33,121 nucleotides of DNA from Atopobium sp. Lineage in GTDB: Bacteria > Actinomycetota > Coriobacteriia > Coriobacteriales > Atopobiaceae. This document shows positions 7,884 to 15,516 of the stretch, in pieces. The stretch covers positions 1 to 33,121 of the forward strand of contig JABZHR010000011.1 in the NCBI GenBank assembly GCA_015258715.1. The letters run 5' to 3'. The translations under genes and the position numbers were made by a program. The notes below the pieces were generated by a model, which was not told where the DNA came from, did not search any database, and saw only the letters and a list, made by a program, of their open reading frames with translations. The number at the start of each line of letters is the position of its first letter. Within the stretch, counting starts at the first letter, position 1.

Positions 7884-8062
7884 GGTAAAAAACCCGTTTA
7901 GTTGGGGATAATTTTTTAGTTTTGTCATTTTGGCATTTACGTTTAAGCAGTTCAGAAATAATGTGAATGTTCACGAAAAATTCGTCCAATTAAAACCGCT
8001 GGTAAAACGATTGCATAGAAGTTTACCAATCCTGCATACCCCAACTAAACGCGTTTTTTACC
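7884..8062 (+). repeat. ~180-bp inverted-repeat-bounded element, copy 1
   Basis: The left arm 7884-7907 begins GGTAAAAAAC and ends TTTAGTTGGGG. The right arm 8039-8062 is its complement with one internal C-C mismatch. The loop is ~131 bp. A homologous element lies reversed at 18558-18737, with the same length and mismatch position but different paired bases in the arms. Inner similarity survives near the right end (GTCCAA..., CCGC.GGTAAA). It could be a small non-autonomous transposon or a structured RNA. Confidence 0.8.
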
Positions 8063-8239
8063 ACTTTGCACTGAAATGGGCCATTTTTGGAACAAAGTAA
8101 GTTACTTCGCGCCAAAAAAGGCCAGTTGGCACCAAAATGGCAGGCGACCAAGCTATGTGCAACCGTGTTTCGCACGAGCAATAAGCTTCCTAAATAGCAA
8201 AGGTTTTCCCACTCAACAAAGAATTGCCTGCTAAACAAA

Positions 8240-8278
8240 CTGCCTCCCATTTCCTCGGTGTCGGGAAATAGGAGGCAG
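8240..8278 (-). terminator. Terminator of the nitroreductase transcript
   Basis: CTGCCTCC (8240-8247) pairs with GGAGGCAG (8271-8278), extended inward by TTTCC/GGAAA. On the minus strand the stem is followed by TTTGTTT. It sits just after the minus-strand gene ending at 8303. Confidence 0.75.
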
Positions 8279-8302
8279 CTCAAAAGTTGATGTAATAACG
8301 CT

Positions 8303-9010
8303 TTACAACCTGACGATAACATCCTCAGCTGGCTGGCGACGCTTTTGGACAAAATCCATATCACGATAGCCCAGGCTAAGCATGCAGGAAACGCCAAAGT
8401 CGTTGTACTGGCCGCCGTCGAGAAGACCCTCTTCTTCCAAAATCTTATCGACAGCCTCGCGGTTGAAGCCCTCGATTGGACAGCTATCAACACCAATCAT
8501 AGCGGCCATGGTAAGCATGTTTGAAAGCGCAATGTAGGTCTGCTTGCAGGCCCAATCAAAGGTTGCGCGCTCGTTGCCTACCAGGTCAAACATGTTCTCC
8601 TGGAAGTTCTTGAAGGCTGCAGCGTAAGTTGGTTCAAAGTCTGCAGGAAGCTGCTTGATGTCGTGCATCATGTGTTTAACGTAAGCAGACTCTGCGTTGA
8701 CGTTCTTGCGAGCAAGCAGAATAACCAGGTAATGAGCACCGTTAAGGGACGCGCGAGCACCATAGCATGGCTCGTAAAGTTTCTCTTTAAGGCGAAGGGA
8801 CTGCTCAGAGGCCTGATCCTCTCGCAGATTAACAACCAGGAAGCGCCAAGGCTCCAGGCCGTAGGAACTTGGTGCCAGACGACCAGCCTCAAGGATCACC
8901 TCAAGGTCCTCGTCAGAGACATTTTTGGTTGGGTCGAACTTCTTGGTTGCAAGTCTCCACTGGTAGGACGAGAGAACTTTGTTTGCAACGTGCTGTGCGG
9001 AACAGGCCAT
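8303..9010 (-). CDS. Nitroreductase-family NAD(P)H-dependent flavin oxidoreductase
   Basis: 235 residues, close to the family norm (~200-240). The N-terminal LSSYQWRLATKKFDPTKNVSDEDLEVILEA region and APSSYGLEPWRFLVV are characteristic of FMN-binding NfsB-type enzymes, where the R and S residues contact FMN. The C-terminal half contains the CKQTYIALSNMLTMAAMIGVDSCPIEGF segment, also typical. It probably reduces nitro compounds or quinones in the cytoplasm; the natural substrate cannot be inferred. ATG 9010 has AAAGGA upstream. It lies ~110 nt after a second nitroreductase on the same strand, so cotranscription with it and with the Mg2+ ATPase is plausible. Confidence 0.9.
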   Translation of the reverse strand: MACSAQHVANKVLSSYQWRLATKKFDPTKNVSDEDLEVILEAGRLAPSSYGLEPWRFLVVNLREDQASEQSLRLKEKLYEPCYGARASLNGAHYLVILLARKNVNAESAYVKHMMHDIKQLPADFEPTYAAAFKNFQENMFDLVGNERATFDWACKQTYIALSNMLTMAAMIGVDSCPIEGFNREAVDKILEEEGLLDGGQYNDFGVSCMLSLGYRDMDFVQKRRQPAEDVIVRL

Positions 9011-9084
9011 GTGAGGTCCTTTCTTGTTAGTGGTGTGGCGCCGAGCTGGGAGGTGTGGTGAGCTGGGTGGCGCTACAATCTGGG

Positions 9085-9127
9085 CGTTACTCGGAGAGCG
9101 TGCTACTCGGAGAGGGCGTTACTCAGA
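9085..9127 (-). repeat. Short tandem repeat after a stop codon
   Basis: On the minus strand, TCTGAGTAACGCCC at the end of the upstream nitroreductase gene is followed by two further degenerate units, TCTCCGAGTAGCACGC and TCTCCGAGTAACGCCC. It looks like a slippage or local duplication of the gene end. Confidence 0.6.
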
Positions 9128-9889
9128 AACGATAAAGCGACCAGGTTGTCCAAGCTCCCACGTGCCCTTGAGGTCGGCGGCAAGCTCAAAGTGCAGCTTG
9201 GAGATGCCCAGGTCGTAGTCTTGGACAAGGTGGCGCTGGTTAGGCATAGATGCGCTTACCATGCCATCTGTCAGGTCAAATACAACGGGAAGCTTGTTGA
9301 TGGCGGTTGGACATGCCAAAACCGCATTAATGCCGCGGTTAAACCACTCGGGCATCTTCTCTGGCTCAGTTGGCTGGCCGTTCGCCGTCATAATCTGCGC
9401 AGGCTTCTTGGTGCGCAGGCGAATTGCAGTACGAATGCCCTCCTGCTTGAGCGGAATTTTCTCCGGAGCGTATCCGATGGAGATAATAATGCCCAGCTTA
9501 AGGCCGTTATACTCGTCGCGAGCCAGGGTCTTCCAGTCCATGGTCTCGGCAATCCAGCATGAACCAATGCCCAGCTGTGTGGCGAGAAGAACGATCTTCT
9601 CGCCATAGTAACCGATGAGCTCACGGGCAATTGCGTCTTCACAATAACCTGCTACGTAGTGGTAAATGGGGCCGACAATAGACTTGTTCTTCATGTGGAC
9701 GGAGGTGCCGTCCTCGAGGTGAGGACCTTCGATGGTAAGGATTGCGGGGTGATCGGGCGCAACCTCAGCCATCTGGGCATTTGCGACGTCAATAGCTTCC
9801 TGGAGCTGAGAGAGTTTCTCTTGCTCAATAGACTTTTGGTCGTAGGCGCGCAGTGAAATGCGCTGGTCCATGGCTTCTTTTACGTCCAT
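9119..9889 (-). CDS. Nitroreductase-like protein (TM1586 type)
   Basis: 256 residues. The opening DVKEAMDQRISLRAYD resembles the nitroreductase start. The middle section (GYYGEKIVLLATQLGIGSCWIAETMDW) and the C-terminal part (MPEWFNRGINAVLACPTAIN, then FDLTDGMVSAS) match the two-lobed putative nitroreductase family represented by Thermotoga TM1586 (Pfam 14512). FMN binding is expected; substrate unknown. The frame is open upstream to 9928, but ATG 9889 is preceded by AGGAAGGACC and begins at the conserved sequence, so it is preferred. It starts 22 nt after the Mg2+ ATPase stop, which suggests one operon. Confidence 0.82.
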   Translation of the reverse strand: MDVKEAMDQRISLRAYDQKSIEQEKLSQLQEAIDVANAQMAEVAPDHPAILTIEGPHLEDGTSVHMKNKSIVGPIYHYVAGYCEDAIARELIGYYGEKIVLLATQLGIGSCWIAETMDWKTLARDEYNGLKLGIIISIGYAPEKIPLKQEGIRTAIRLRTKKPAQIMTANGQPTEPEKMPEWFNRGINAVLACPTAINKLPVVFDLTDGMVSASMPNQRHLVQDYDLGISKLHFELAADLKGTWELGQPGRFIVSE

Positions 9890-9911
9890 CGTGGTCCTTC
9901 CTGGAGCAAGG

Positions 9912-12836
9912 TTAGAGCAGAGAGCCAAATCGCTTAACGTAGAGGCTCTTGATTATGGTGATAAGAACCATATACCCGCTCATGAGTGCCACTAACCACC
10001 CAAAGAATGACAAAGGCAGAGCAACAAGGCTCAAAGGCTGGGCAAACATGGGCAGATACGGAAGAGCACTGACTACAATGATTCCTGCGGTTGTGAGGGC
10101 AAACAGCGAGGTAGAAGGCATGCTCTGAACAAACGGAATCTTATTGGTTCTGAGTGCGTGGAGAACAAAGGTCTGAGTCCACATAGATTCGATGAACCAG
10201 CCTGTCTGGAAAGACAGGATAAAGAGCGCCTGACCTGCGGTGTTTCCAGCTGCGACAAGTTCTGCCCAGGTTCCTCCGGCAAGGGCGGGAGAGACCACAA
10301 AGAACATAAGCGCAAAGGTCAGTACATCAAAGATTGAACTGATTGGTCCAATCCAAAGCATAAAGTTTGTAATCGAATGAGCGTCCCAAGAGCGAGGGCT
10401 TGAAAGGAACGAATCGTCAACGTTGTCCCACGGAATTGCGATGCAGGTAACGGTGTACGCGAGTCCCAACAGGAGCAGCTGGAGGGCGCTCATAGGCAAG
10501 AACGGCAGGAAGAAGCTGGCCACCAAAACGGATAGCACGTTACCAAAGTTGGAGCTTGCGGTTGCTTTGATGTACTTGATGGTGTTGCCGTAGGTCCTGC
10601 GACCTTCTTCGACGCCGTGCTCAAGTACTAGCAAATCTTTCTGCAGCAAGATGATGTCTGCGGACTCTTTTGCCACGTCAACAGCAGTATCGACGGAGAT
10701 TCCCACGTCGGAAGAGCGCATGGCGGCTGCGTCGTTAATGCCGTCGCCCATGAAGCCGACTACGTGGTTGTTGGACCTGAGTGCAGAGACAACACGAGCC
10801 TTTTGCATAGGGGAAAGCTTTGCAAAGAGCTGGGTCTTCTCGACACGCTCTTTGAGCTGCTCATCGTTGAGGTTCTCTACGTCGCTTCCAAGTAAGAGCT
10901 CGTCAACGTGGATGCCCACCTTCTTGCAGACGGCGGCTGCGACGCCTTCGTTGTCACCGGTGAGTACCTTGACCTGCACGCCTCTCTGGTTGAGCTTGGC
11001 AATTGCCTCGCGAGCGCTCTCTTTCGGCGGATCCAGGAAGGCCAGGTAGCCAATAAGCACCATGTCGCGCTCATCGTCTACGCCAAACTCGCCGACGCCG
11101 CGAGGATCGCTCTTCTGAGCAACACCAACCACGCGCATGCCCTCCTGATTGAGCTGGTAGACACGGTCCATAACACTCTTGCGCTGGGCGGGAGTCAGCG
11201 GCTTAATCTCGGAGTCCAGGTCAACAAAGGAGCATGCATTGAGGACTTCCTCGACGGCGCCCTTAGTGATCATCTGCGTTTTGTCAGTTTTTGTGTTTCG
11301 CACCACAACGCTCATGCGGCGGCGCTCAAAGTCAAACGGGACCTCGTCGATTTTCTCGTACTCAATGCTCAGCAGGTTAGTGGGCAGCTCGTCGTTTGAG
11401 GTCTTGATAATTGCGTTGTCAATAAGGTTGCGAAGGCCGGTCTGGAAGTAGCTGTTCAGATACGCGTGACGGAGCACGCGAGGATCCTCTTCGCCCAGAA
11501 TGTTGAGGTGGCGCTCAAGCACAACCTCGTCTGCGGTGATGGTGCCGGTCTTGTCGGTGCACAGGATGTCCATGGCACCCAGGTTTTGGATAGCGGCCGG
11601 ATTTTTAACAATAACGTCCTGCTTGGCCATTTGCGTTCCACCGCGAGAAAGGCAAGTGGTCACAATAACAGGCAGCATCTGAGGGGTGATGCCAACGGCA
11701 ACAGAGACGCTGAAGAGCAACGCGTCAAACCAGTCGCCTTTGAGGAATCCGTTTGCAAAGAACACGATGGGGCACATGATTAGCATGAACGAGACAAGCA
11801 CCTTGGAGACGGACTTGAGACCCTCGTCAAAGCTGGTCTCGCCGGCAGGCTGCTGGAGCAGCTCAGACATGGTGCCTACGTAGGATTTGTTGCCGGTTGC
11901 AACCACCACTACCGTTGCACTTCCTGATTGAACGGTGGTGCCCGCGAACAGCAGGTTTGTGCACTCAGAGAGCGAGAGGGGATAGCGGGTTCCGTCTGCG
12001 CGGCGTCGGGCGTGGACTACACCAGCGGTTTTCTCGACAGGCTCTGATTCTCCGGTGAGTGCGGTTTCGTTGACAAAGAGATCCTTGGCGTCCAGAACGC
12101 GGCAGTCTGCAGGAATCATGTCTCCCGAGGCAAGGCGGATGATGTCGCCAATAACCACCTGTTCAAAGGGGATTTCCTCTCCTAGCGCTGAAGCAAGTTT
12201 GGGCTCTGAGGGAGCTCCGACTTCGTCGGCGGCGTCTTCATAAGTGGCGTCTTCCTCGAAGTCCGCGAAGCCATCCGCGTTGGCATCTGGGTCCTGACTG
12301 AGCTCTTGGTCGAAGTCCTGTTCAGTGCCCTGTTCAGCACCCGTGTCATCAAAGTCGATGGGACGACGGATGACTCTTGTGGTTGAGGTCACCATTTTTG
12401 AGAGCGCGGCCGCTGCCGATGCTCCCTTGGAGCTCTGGACAAAGTCGATAATGCCGGAGATAAGTACCATTGCGGTGATGATGACGACGGTTGATGGGTC
12501 CTTCTCGCCATCTGCGGCAAGGGCCACGTTAGTGACGTAAGAAATGCCTGCGAGCGCAATCAAAATGAAGGTAAAGGGGCTCGCAAAACTTTTGAGCAGG
12601 CGAATGATAAAGGGCTCTTCGGCGGCGCTGGTGATAACGTTTGGGCCGTCAAGGTCGTATTTTGCCTGTGCAATGTCGATGGCAAGGCCGTCCGGGGTGG
12701 TATGGAACTTTCTACAGACGCTCTTTACCGAATGAGTTGCGGCAAAGGTTAATGACTGTCCAAGCTCTCCCGAGGTGGTCTGAGCTGTCTTTGTTTGGGC
12801 TGTCTTTGTTTGAGTTGTGCGCTTCATGATTGCCAT
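9912..12836 (-). CDS. mgtA: Magnesium-translocating P-type ATPase (P3B, MgtA/MgtB type)
   Basis: 974 residues from ATG 12836 (GTG 12842 is in frame too; GGAGGT lies just upstream). It imports Mg2+ across the membrane using ATP. Visible motifs are TGES (residues ~262-265), phosphorylation site DKTGT with Asp428, GDGINDAAAMRSSDVGIS in the P domain, and ASSNFGNVLSVLVASFFLPF in the transmembrane section, typical of MgtA. Family members are usually ~900 residues. The excess is largely a strongly acidic insertion (residues ~160-220, rich in D and E) between the second membrane pair and the actuator domain. The N-terminus carries a small TKTAQ duplication. It is the first gene of a likely operon with two nitroreductases. 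Confidence 0.93.
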   Translation of the reverse strand: MAIMKRTTQTKTAQTKTAQTTSGELGQSLTFAATHSVKSVCRKFHTTPDGLAIDIAQAKYDLDGPNVITSAAEEPFIIRLLKSFASPFTFILIALAGISYVTNVALAADGEKDPSTVVIITAMVLISGIIDFVQSSKGASAAAALSKMVTSTTRVIRRPIDFDDTGAEQGTEQDFDQELSQDPDANADGFADFEEDATYEDAADEVGAPSEPKLASALGEEIPFEQVVIGDIIRLASGDMIPADCRVLDAKDLFVNETALTGESEPVEKTAGVVHARRRADGTRYPLSLSECTNLLFAGTTVQSGSATVVVVATGNKSYVGTMSELLQQPAGETSFDEGLKSVSKVLVSFMLIMCPIVFFANGFLKGDWFDALLFSVSVAVGITPQMLPVIVTTCLSRGGTQMAKQDVIVKNPAAIQNLGAMDILCTDKTGTITADEVVLERHLNILGEEDPRVLRHAYLNSYFQTGLRNLIDNAIIKTSNDELPTNLLSIEYEKIDEVPFDFERRRMSVVVRNTKTDKTQMITKGAVEEVLNACSFVDLDSEIKPLTPAQRKSVMDRVYQLNQEGMRVVGVAQKSDPRGVGEFGVDDERDMVLIGYLAFLDPPKESAREAIAKLNQRGVQVKVLTGDNEGVAAAVCKKVGIHVDELLLGSDVENLNDEQLKERVEKTQLFAKLSPMQKARVVSALRSNNHVVGFMGDGINDAAAMRSSDVGISVDTAVDVAKESADIILLQKDLLVLEHGVEEGRRTYGNTIKYIKATASSNFGNVLSVLVASFFLPFLPMSALQLLLLGLAYTVTCIAIPWDNVDDSFLSSPRSWDAHSITNFMLWIGPISSIFDVLTFALMFFVVSPALAGGTWAELVAAGNTAGQALFILSFQTGWFIESMWTQTFVLHALRTNKIPFVQSMPSTSLFALTTAGIIVVSALPYLPMFAQPLSLVALPLSFFGWLVALMSGYMVLITIIKSLYVKRFGSLL

Positions 12837-12960
12837 GTGCACCTCCGATGATTAGTGAAAACGAATGACTAACTGGTTGGTGTATGACGCAAACTGAAAG
12901 CGTTCTGTTATGTGTGGGACTTGAAACCGGACGATCCGAAACCGGGCACATAGATTCATA

Positions 12961-12990
12961 TATCTACAGGATTGCTCTATAAACCTGCAA
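12961..12990 (-). promoter_or_regulatory. Candidate mgtA promoter
   Basis: On the minus strand TTGCAG (12990-12985) and TAGATA (12966-12961) are 18 bp apart. Transcription would start ~115 nt before ATG 12836, just upstream of the paired GAAACCGG repeats, which could be an operator. Confidence 0.35.
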
Positions 12991-13230
12991 ATTTATATCC
13001 CTATAGGCTTGCGGTGCAGTAAAAATTAAAACTTTTGAATAAGAGGTTTCTCTATATCCGTCACACATAAATGAACAGGGTCAGCATCTGCTGTCAGACG
13101 TAAGCTGCTACTTCGACTAGGCATATAAAGCACCTCCTTATATTGGAGTTCTGCAAAGGACGTCCAGTAAAGCGGGGCATCTTGCGATGGACGGACGTCA
13201 CGTCTATTCAGACATCTCTAAGAGTAGTTG

Positions 13231-13263
13231 GGTTGACGACTTTGGTCAACCTATTACTATATA
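13231..13263 (+). promoter_or_regulatory. Candidate rbsK promoter with overlapping operator palindrome
   Basis: GGTTGAC (13231-13237) and GTCAACC (13245-13251) form a perfect 7-bp inverted repeat. TTGACG at 13233-13238 can serve as -35, with ACTATA/TATATA 17-19 bp downstream as -10. The palindrome overlaps the -35, as expected for a repressor site. The untranslated leader to ATG 13406 would be ~135 nt. Confidence 0.45.
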
Positions 13264-13309
13264 TCTTATAAATAACGTGTTTAATCTGCGTATTTATTTG
13301 CCGCGATAT

Positions 13310-13321
13310 GGCGAGAAACCC
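13310..13321 (+). repeat. GGCGAGAAACCC motif, copy upstream of rbsK
   Basis: Exact 12-mer, followed by TGTCGAGCAG, which resembles the extension after the copy at 177 and the variant at 25144. Confidence 0.75.
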
Positions 13322-13405
13322 TGTCGAGCAGCACCGCAGAAAAGAAACGACAAGCAGGACTACAAAACGCCGAACTGCTGCACTCTTGCAAAGAAGGAGC
13401 ATCTC

Positions 13406-14326
13406 ATGGGCAAAGTGATTGTATTTGGAAGCCTGAACATGGATATCTCCATCGAGGCAGATAAGATGCCTCAGCAGGGCGAGACTATTGGCGGCAAAAA
13501 TCTTGTCACCAGCCCAGGTGGAAAAGGCGCTAATCAGGCTGTTGCCGCAGCTCGAATGGGTGCAGATGTTCACATGATTGGTGCTGTTGGTGCTGACTCG
13601 TTTGGACAGGACCTTAAGCAATCGCTTATTGGCTACGGCGTCAATGCAGAGCAGGTAGAAGAGCTGTCTGGGGTCTCCACGGGCGTTGCCGTGATTGTGC
13701 GCGTGGGCGGCGATAATCGCATTATTCTGGACCATGGCGCTAATCACGTACGCACAGTTGACGACGTAAAAGCGGTGCTCGATCGCATTGCGGAGCCAGG
13801 TGACGTGTTCTTGACGCAGTTTGAGTGCGAGTTGTCGACCACGTTTGAGCTTATCAGGCACGCGCATGAGCTGGGGCTCTATACGATGGTGAACCCATCG
13901 CCAGCGGCAACTATGACCACCGGTCTTCTCGCCAGCGTGGACTTGCTCTGCCTGAACGAGATTGAGTTTGCGGACCTGTTTGGCGAGGGCAAGATTAGCC
14001 CTCTGGCAGAGCCCGAGGCTGCGGTGCAGAAGGTGCTTGAAAGTGGCGTGGCAACTGCGGTGTTGACGCTGGGGTCTAAGGGCTCGATCGCTGCCGACGC
14101 ACACGGCGTCTACCAGCAGGAATGTTACCGCGTGGATACCGTGGACACCACCTGCGCGGGCGACACGTTTATGGGTACGCTCGCCGCGTTCCAGGCGTCG
14201 GGGCAGCTGGAGGGTCACGACATCAAGCAGGCTCTCGACGTAGCTGCGAAGGCCGCAGCGCTCGCTACTACTAAGGTTGGCGCTCAGCAATCAATTCCAA
14301 CGTATCAGCAGGTAGTTGAGTTTTAG
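13406..14326 (+). CDS. rbsK: Ribokinase
   Basis: 306 residues, normal length. A PfkB-family sugar kinase that phosphorylates ribose at O5 with ATP. The N-terminal VFGSLNMDI and the PGGKGANQAVAAARMGA signature bind sugar. NPSPA and LNEIEFADL follow. DTTCAGDTF holds the catalytic base Asp253; the usual Ala or Gly before AGD is Cys here, which is unlikely to matter. ATG 13406 is preceded by AGAAGGAG. The frame is open back to 13187, but those 73 codons are not ribokinase-like. It is followed 81 nt later by a nucleoside hydrolase, so it probably uses ribose released from nucleosides; no ribose transporter is in the window. Confidence 0.93.
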   Translation: MGKVIVFGSLNMDISIEADKMPQQGETIGGKNLVTSPGGKGANQAVAAARMGADVHMIGAVGADSFGQDLKQSLIGYGVNAEQVEELSGVSTGVAVIVRVGGDNRIILDHGANHVRTVDDVKAVLDRIAEPGDVFLTQFECELSTTFELIRHAHELGLYTMVNPSPAATMTTGLLASVDLLCLNEIEFADLFGEGKISPLAEPEAAVQKVLESGVATAVLTLGSKGSIAADAHGVYQQECYRVDTVDTTCAGDTFMGTLAAFQASGQLEGHDIKQALDVAAKAAALATTKVGAQQSIPTYQQVVEF

Positions 14327-14407
14327 GCTAAAATTGCAGTGATTATTGCTCCATAATTTGCAGCCTACACGCAGTCCACACGCAGCTCAAACGTACAAAG
14401 GAGACTT

Positions 14408-15394
14408 ATGACAACGCTTTCAACTAAGACGCGCGTCATCATCGACACAGATCCAGGCATCGACGACGCTATCGCCCTGGGTTTTGCCCTGGCCGCAAAG
14501 GCGCTGGATATCAAGCTTATTACTACTGTCAGCGGAAATGTTGGCATCGAGAACGTTACCAATAATGCCCTCAAGCTGCTCAAATTCTGGAATCAGCACG
14601 TGCCTGTTGCGCGCGGTGCTGCCGAGCCGCTGCTCAGAAAGCCAATGGACGCAAGCGACGTTCACGGTGCGTCTGGCATGAGGGGCTACGAGTTCGATGG
14701 CATTCAGCCGGACTGTCTTCTTGAAGAAACCGCACTTGAGGCACAGCATCGCGTCATTATGGAGGGCGCTTCTGCTGGCGAGAAAACCACGCTGGTAACG
14801 CTTGGACCTCTGACCAATATTGCGCTGCTGCTGAAAGCATACCCACAGGTCAAGGAGCATATCGACCGCATTGTCATGATGGGCGGCGCTCTGACCCGCG
14901 GAAACCTTGGCGTCATGTCTGAGTTCAACGTGGGCGTTGATCCCGAGGCGGCAAAGATTGTCTTTGCATCCGGCGTTCACGTGGCCATGGTTGGCCTTGA
15001 GGTGGGCGACGCCGCTCGCGTGATGCCTGAGGACATCGAGAACATCCAGAACTCCGGCAAGAGCGGTGACATGCTGGTCAAGCTGCTGCTCAACTACCGC
15101 GTTCACTACCAGGAGGAGGGCTTCAGCATGTATGACCCAACGGCCGTGGCCTACCTGCTGGCGCCCCAGATGTTTGAGACCAAAGACGTGTTTGTGGACG
15201 TCGAGTGCGCCGGCGCTCTGACAAGCGGCTGCACCGTCGTTGACCTGGCCGGATACCTTGGCGAGAAACCCAATGCAACCGTATGTGTGGGCGTCGACCA
15301 AAAGGCATTCCGTACTTGGTTTGTTCACCAGATCCAAAAGTGCAACGTCCTCGACGGCTCCGCTTCTGCAGTTGAAGGCGTGCTGCTAGACTAA
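14408..15394 (+). CDS. Inosine-uridine-preferring nucleoside hydrolase
   Basis: 328 residues, the family norm. It hydrolyses the N-glycosidic bond of ribonucleosides to free base plus ribose. The N-terminal DTDPGIDDA (Asp13, Asp15, Asp19, Asp20) is the Ca2+-binding signature. MMGGALTRGNLGVMSEFNVGVDPEAA and a C-terminal metal Asp in SMYDPTAVAYLL are also typical. It is closest in style to RihA/RihC, but the base preference cannot be read from sequence. ATG 14408 has AAAGGAGA upstream. Together with rbsK it forms a nucleoside-to-ribose-5-phosphate module. Two copies of the GGCGAGAAA core lie inside it (14777, 15260), encoding Gly-Glu-Lys. Confidence 0.92.
   Translation: MTTLSTKTRVIIDTDPGIDDAIALGFALAAKALDIKLITTVSGNVGIENVTNNALKLLKFWNQHVPVARGAAEPLLRKPMDASDVHGASGMRGYEFDGIQPDCLLEETALEAQHRVIMEGASAGEKTTLVTLGPLTNIALLLKAYPQVKEHIDRIVMMGGALTRGNLGVMSEFNVGVDPEAAKIVFASGVHVAMVGLEVGDAARVMPEDIENIQNSGKSGDMLVKLLLNYRVHYQEEGFSMYDPTAVAYLLAPQMFETKDVFVDVECAGALTSGCTVVDLAGYLGEKPNATVCVGVDQKAFRTWFVHQIQKCNVLDGSASAVEGVLLD
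15260..15271 (+). repeat. GGCGAGAAACCC motif inside the nucleoside hydrolase gene
   Basis: Exact 12-mer in the coding frame (Gly-Glu-Lys-Pro). The coding context may explain this copy by chance. Confidence 0.6.
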
Positions 15395-15451
15395 GGCACC
15401 GTTGGACCAACTTGCCGCCAGGGTGGGGCACTGCACCAAAACCTACAAAAA

Positions 15452-15483
15452 AAAGCCTCTTCTCGCCATTGAGAAGAGGCTTT
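15452..15483. terminator. Bidirectional terminator between convergent operons
   Basis: A 13-bp stem (15452-15464 with 15471-15483, loop GCCATT). Eight T follow on the minus strand and a short TTTGTTG on the plus strand, so it serves both the rbsK operon and the malolactic operon. Confidence 0.9.
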
Positions 15484-15516
15484 GTTGTGCGTAAAAGTGC
15501 TGGTTGGTAACATGAA

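Larger units (their letters stand above)
7682..8239. other. Gene-free interval with hairpin and ~180-bp repeat element
   Basis: No credible gene. The interval contains a long hairpin at 7719-7758 and repeat element copy 1 at 7884-8062, both listed separately. The remainder (8063-8239) is AT-rich with several short self-complementary stretches. Confidence 0.5.
12837..13405. other. Divergent mgtA / rbsK intergenic region with structured sequence
   Basis: 569 bp. It contains a possible mgtA promoter (12961-12990), direct repeats GAAACCGG at 12923-12930 and 12938-12945, several hairpin-forming segments between ~13085 and 13200 (for example CTCC/GGAG at 13134-13147, and CATC.GATG with a GCAA loop on the minus strand near 13180-13190), a palindrome at 13231-13251, and the GGCGAGAAACCC motif at 13310. 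I could not match it to the Mg2+ M-box consensus. It may carry a leader RNA for either gene. Confidence 0.45.

Noticed and set aside
13025..13150. M-box (Mg2+ riboswitch) before mgtA
   Set aside because: The hallmark sequences (GGTGAGGCTCC, then CAATGGGTCA) are absent; only generic hairpins are seen, so it is kept as an unexplained structured region.
13208..14290. 360-codon open frame antisense to ribokinase
   Set aside because: Opposite-strand shadow of a clear ribokinase; no start signal or domain.
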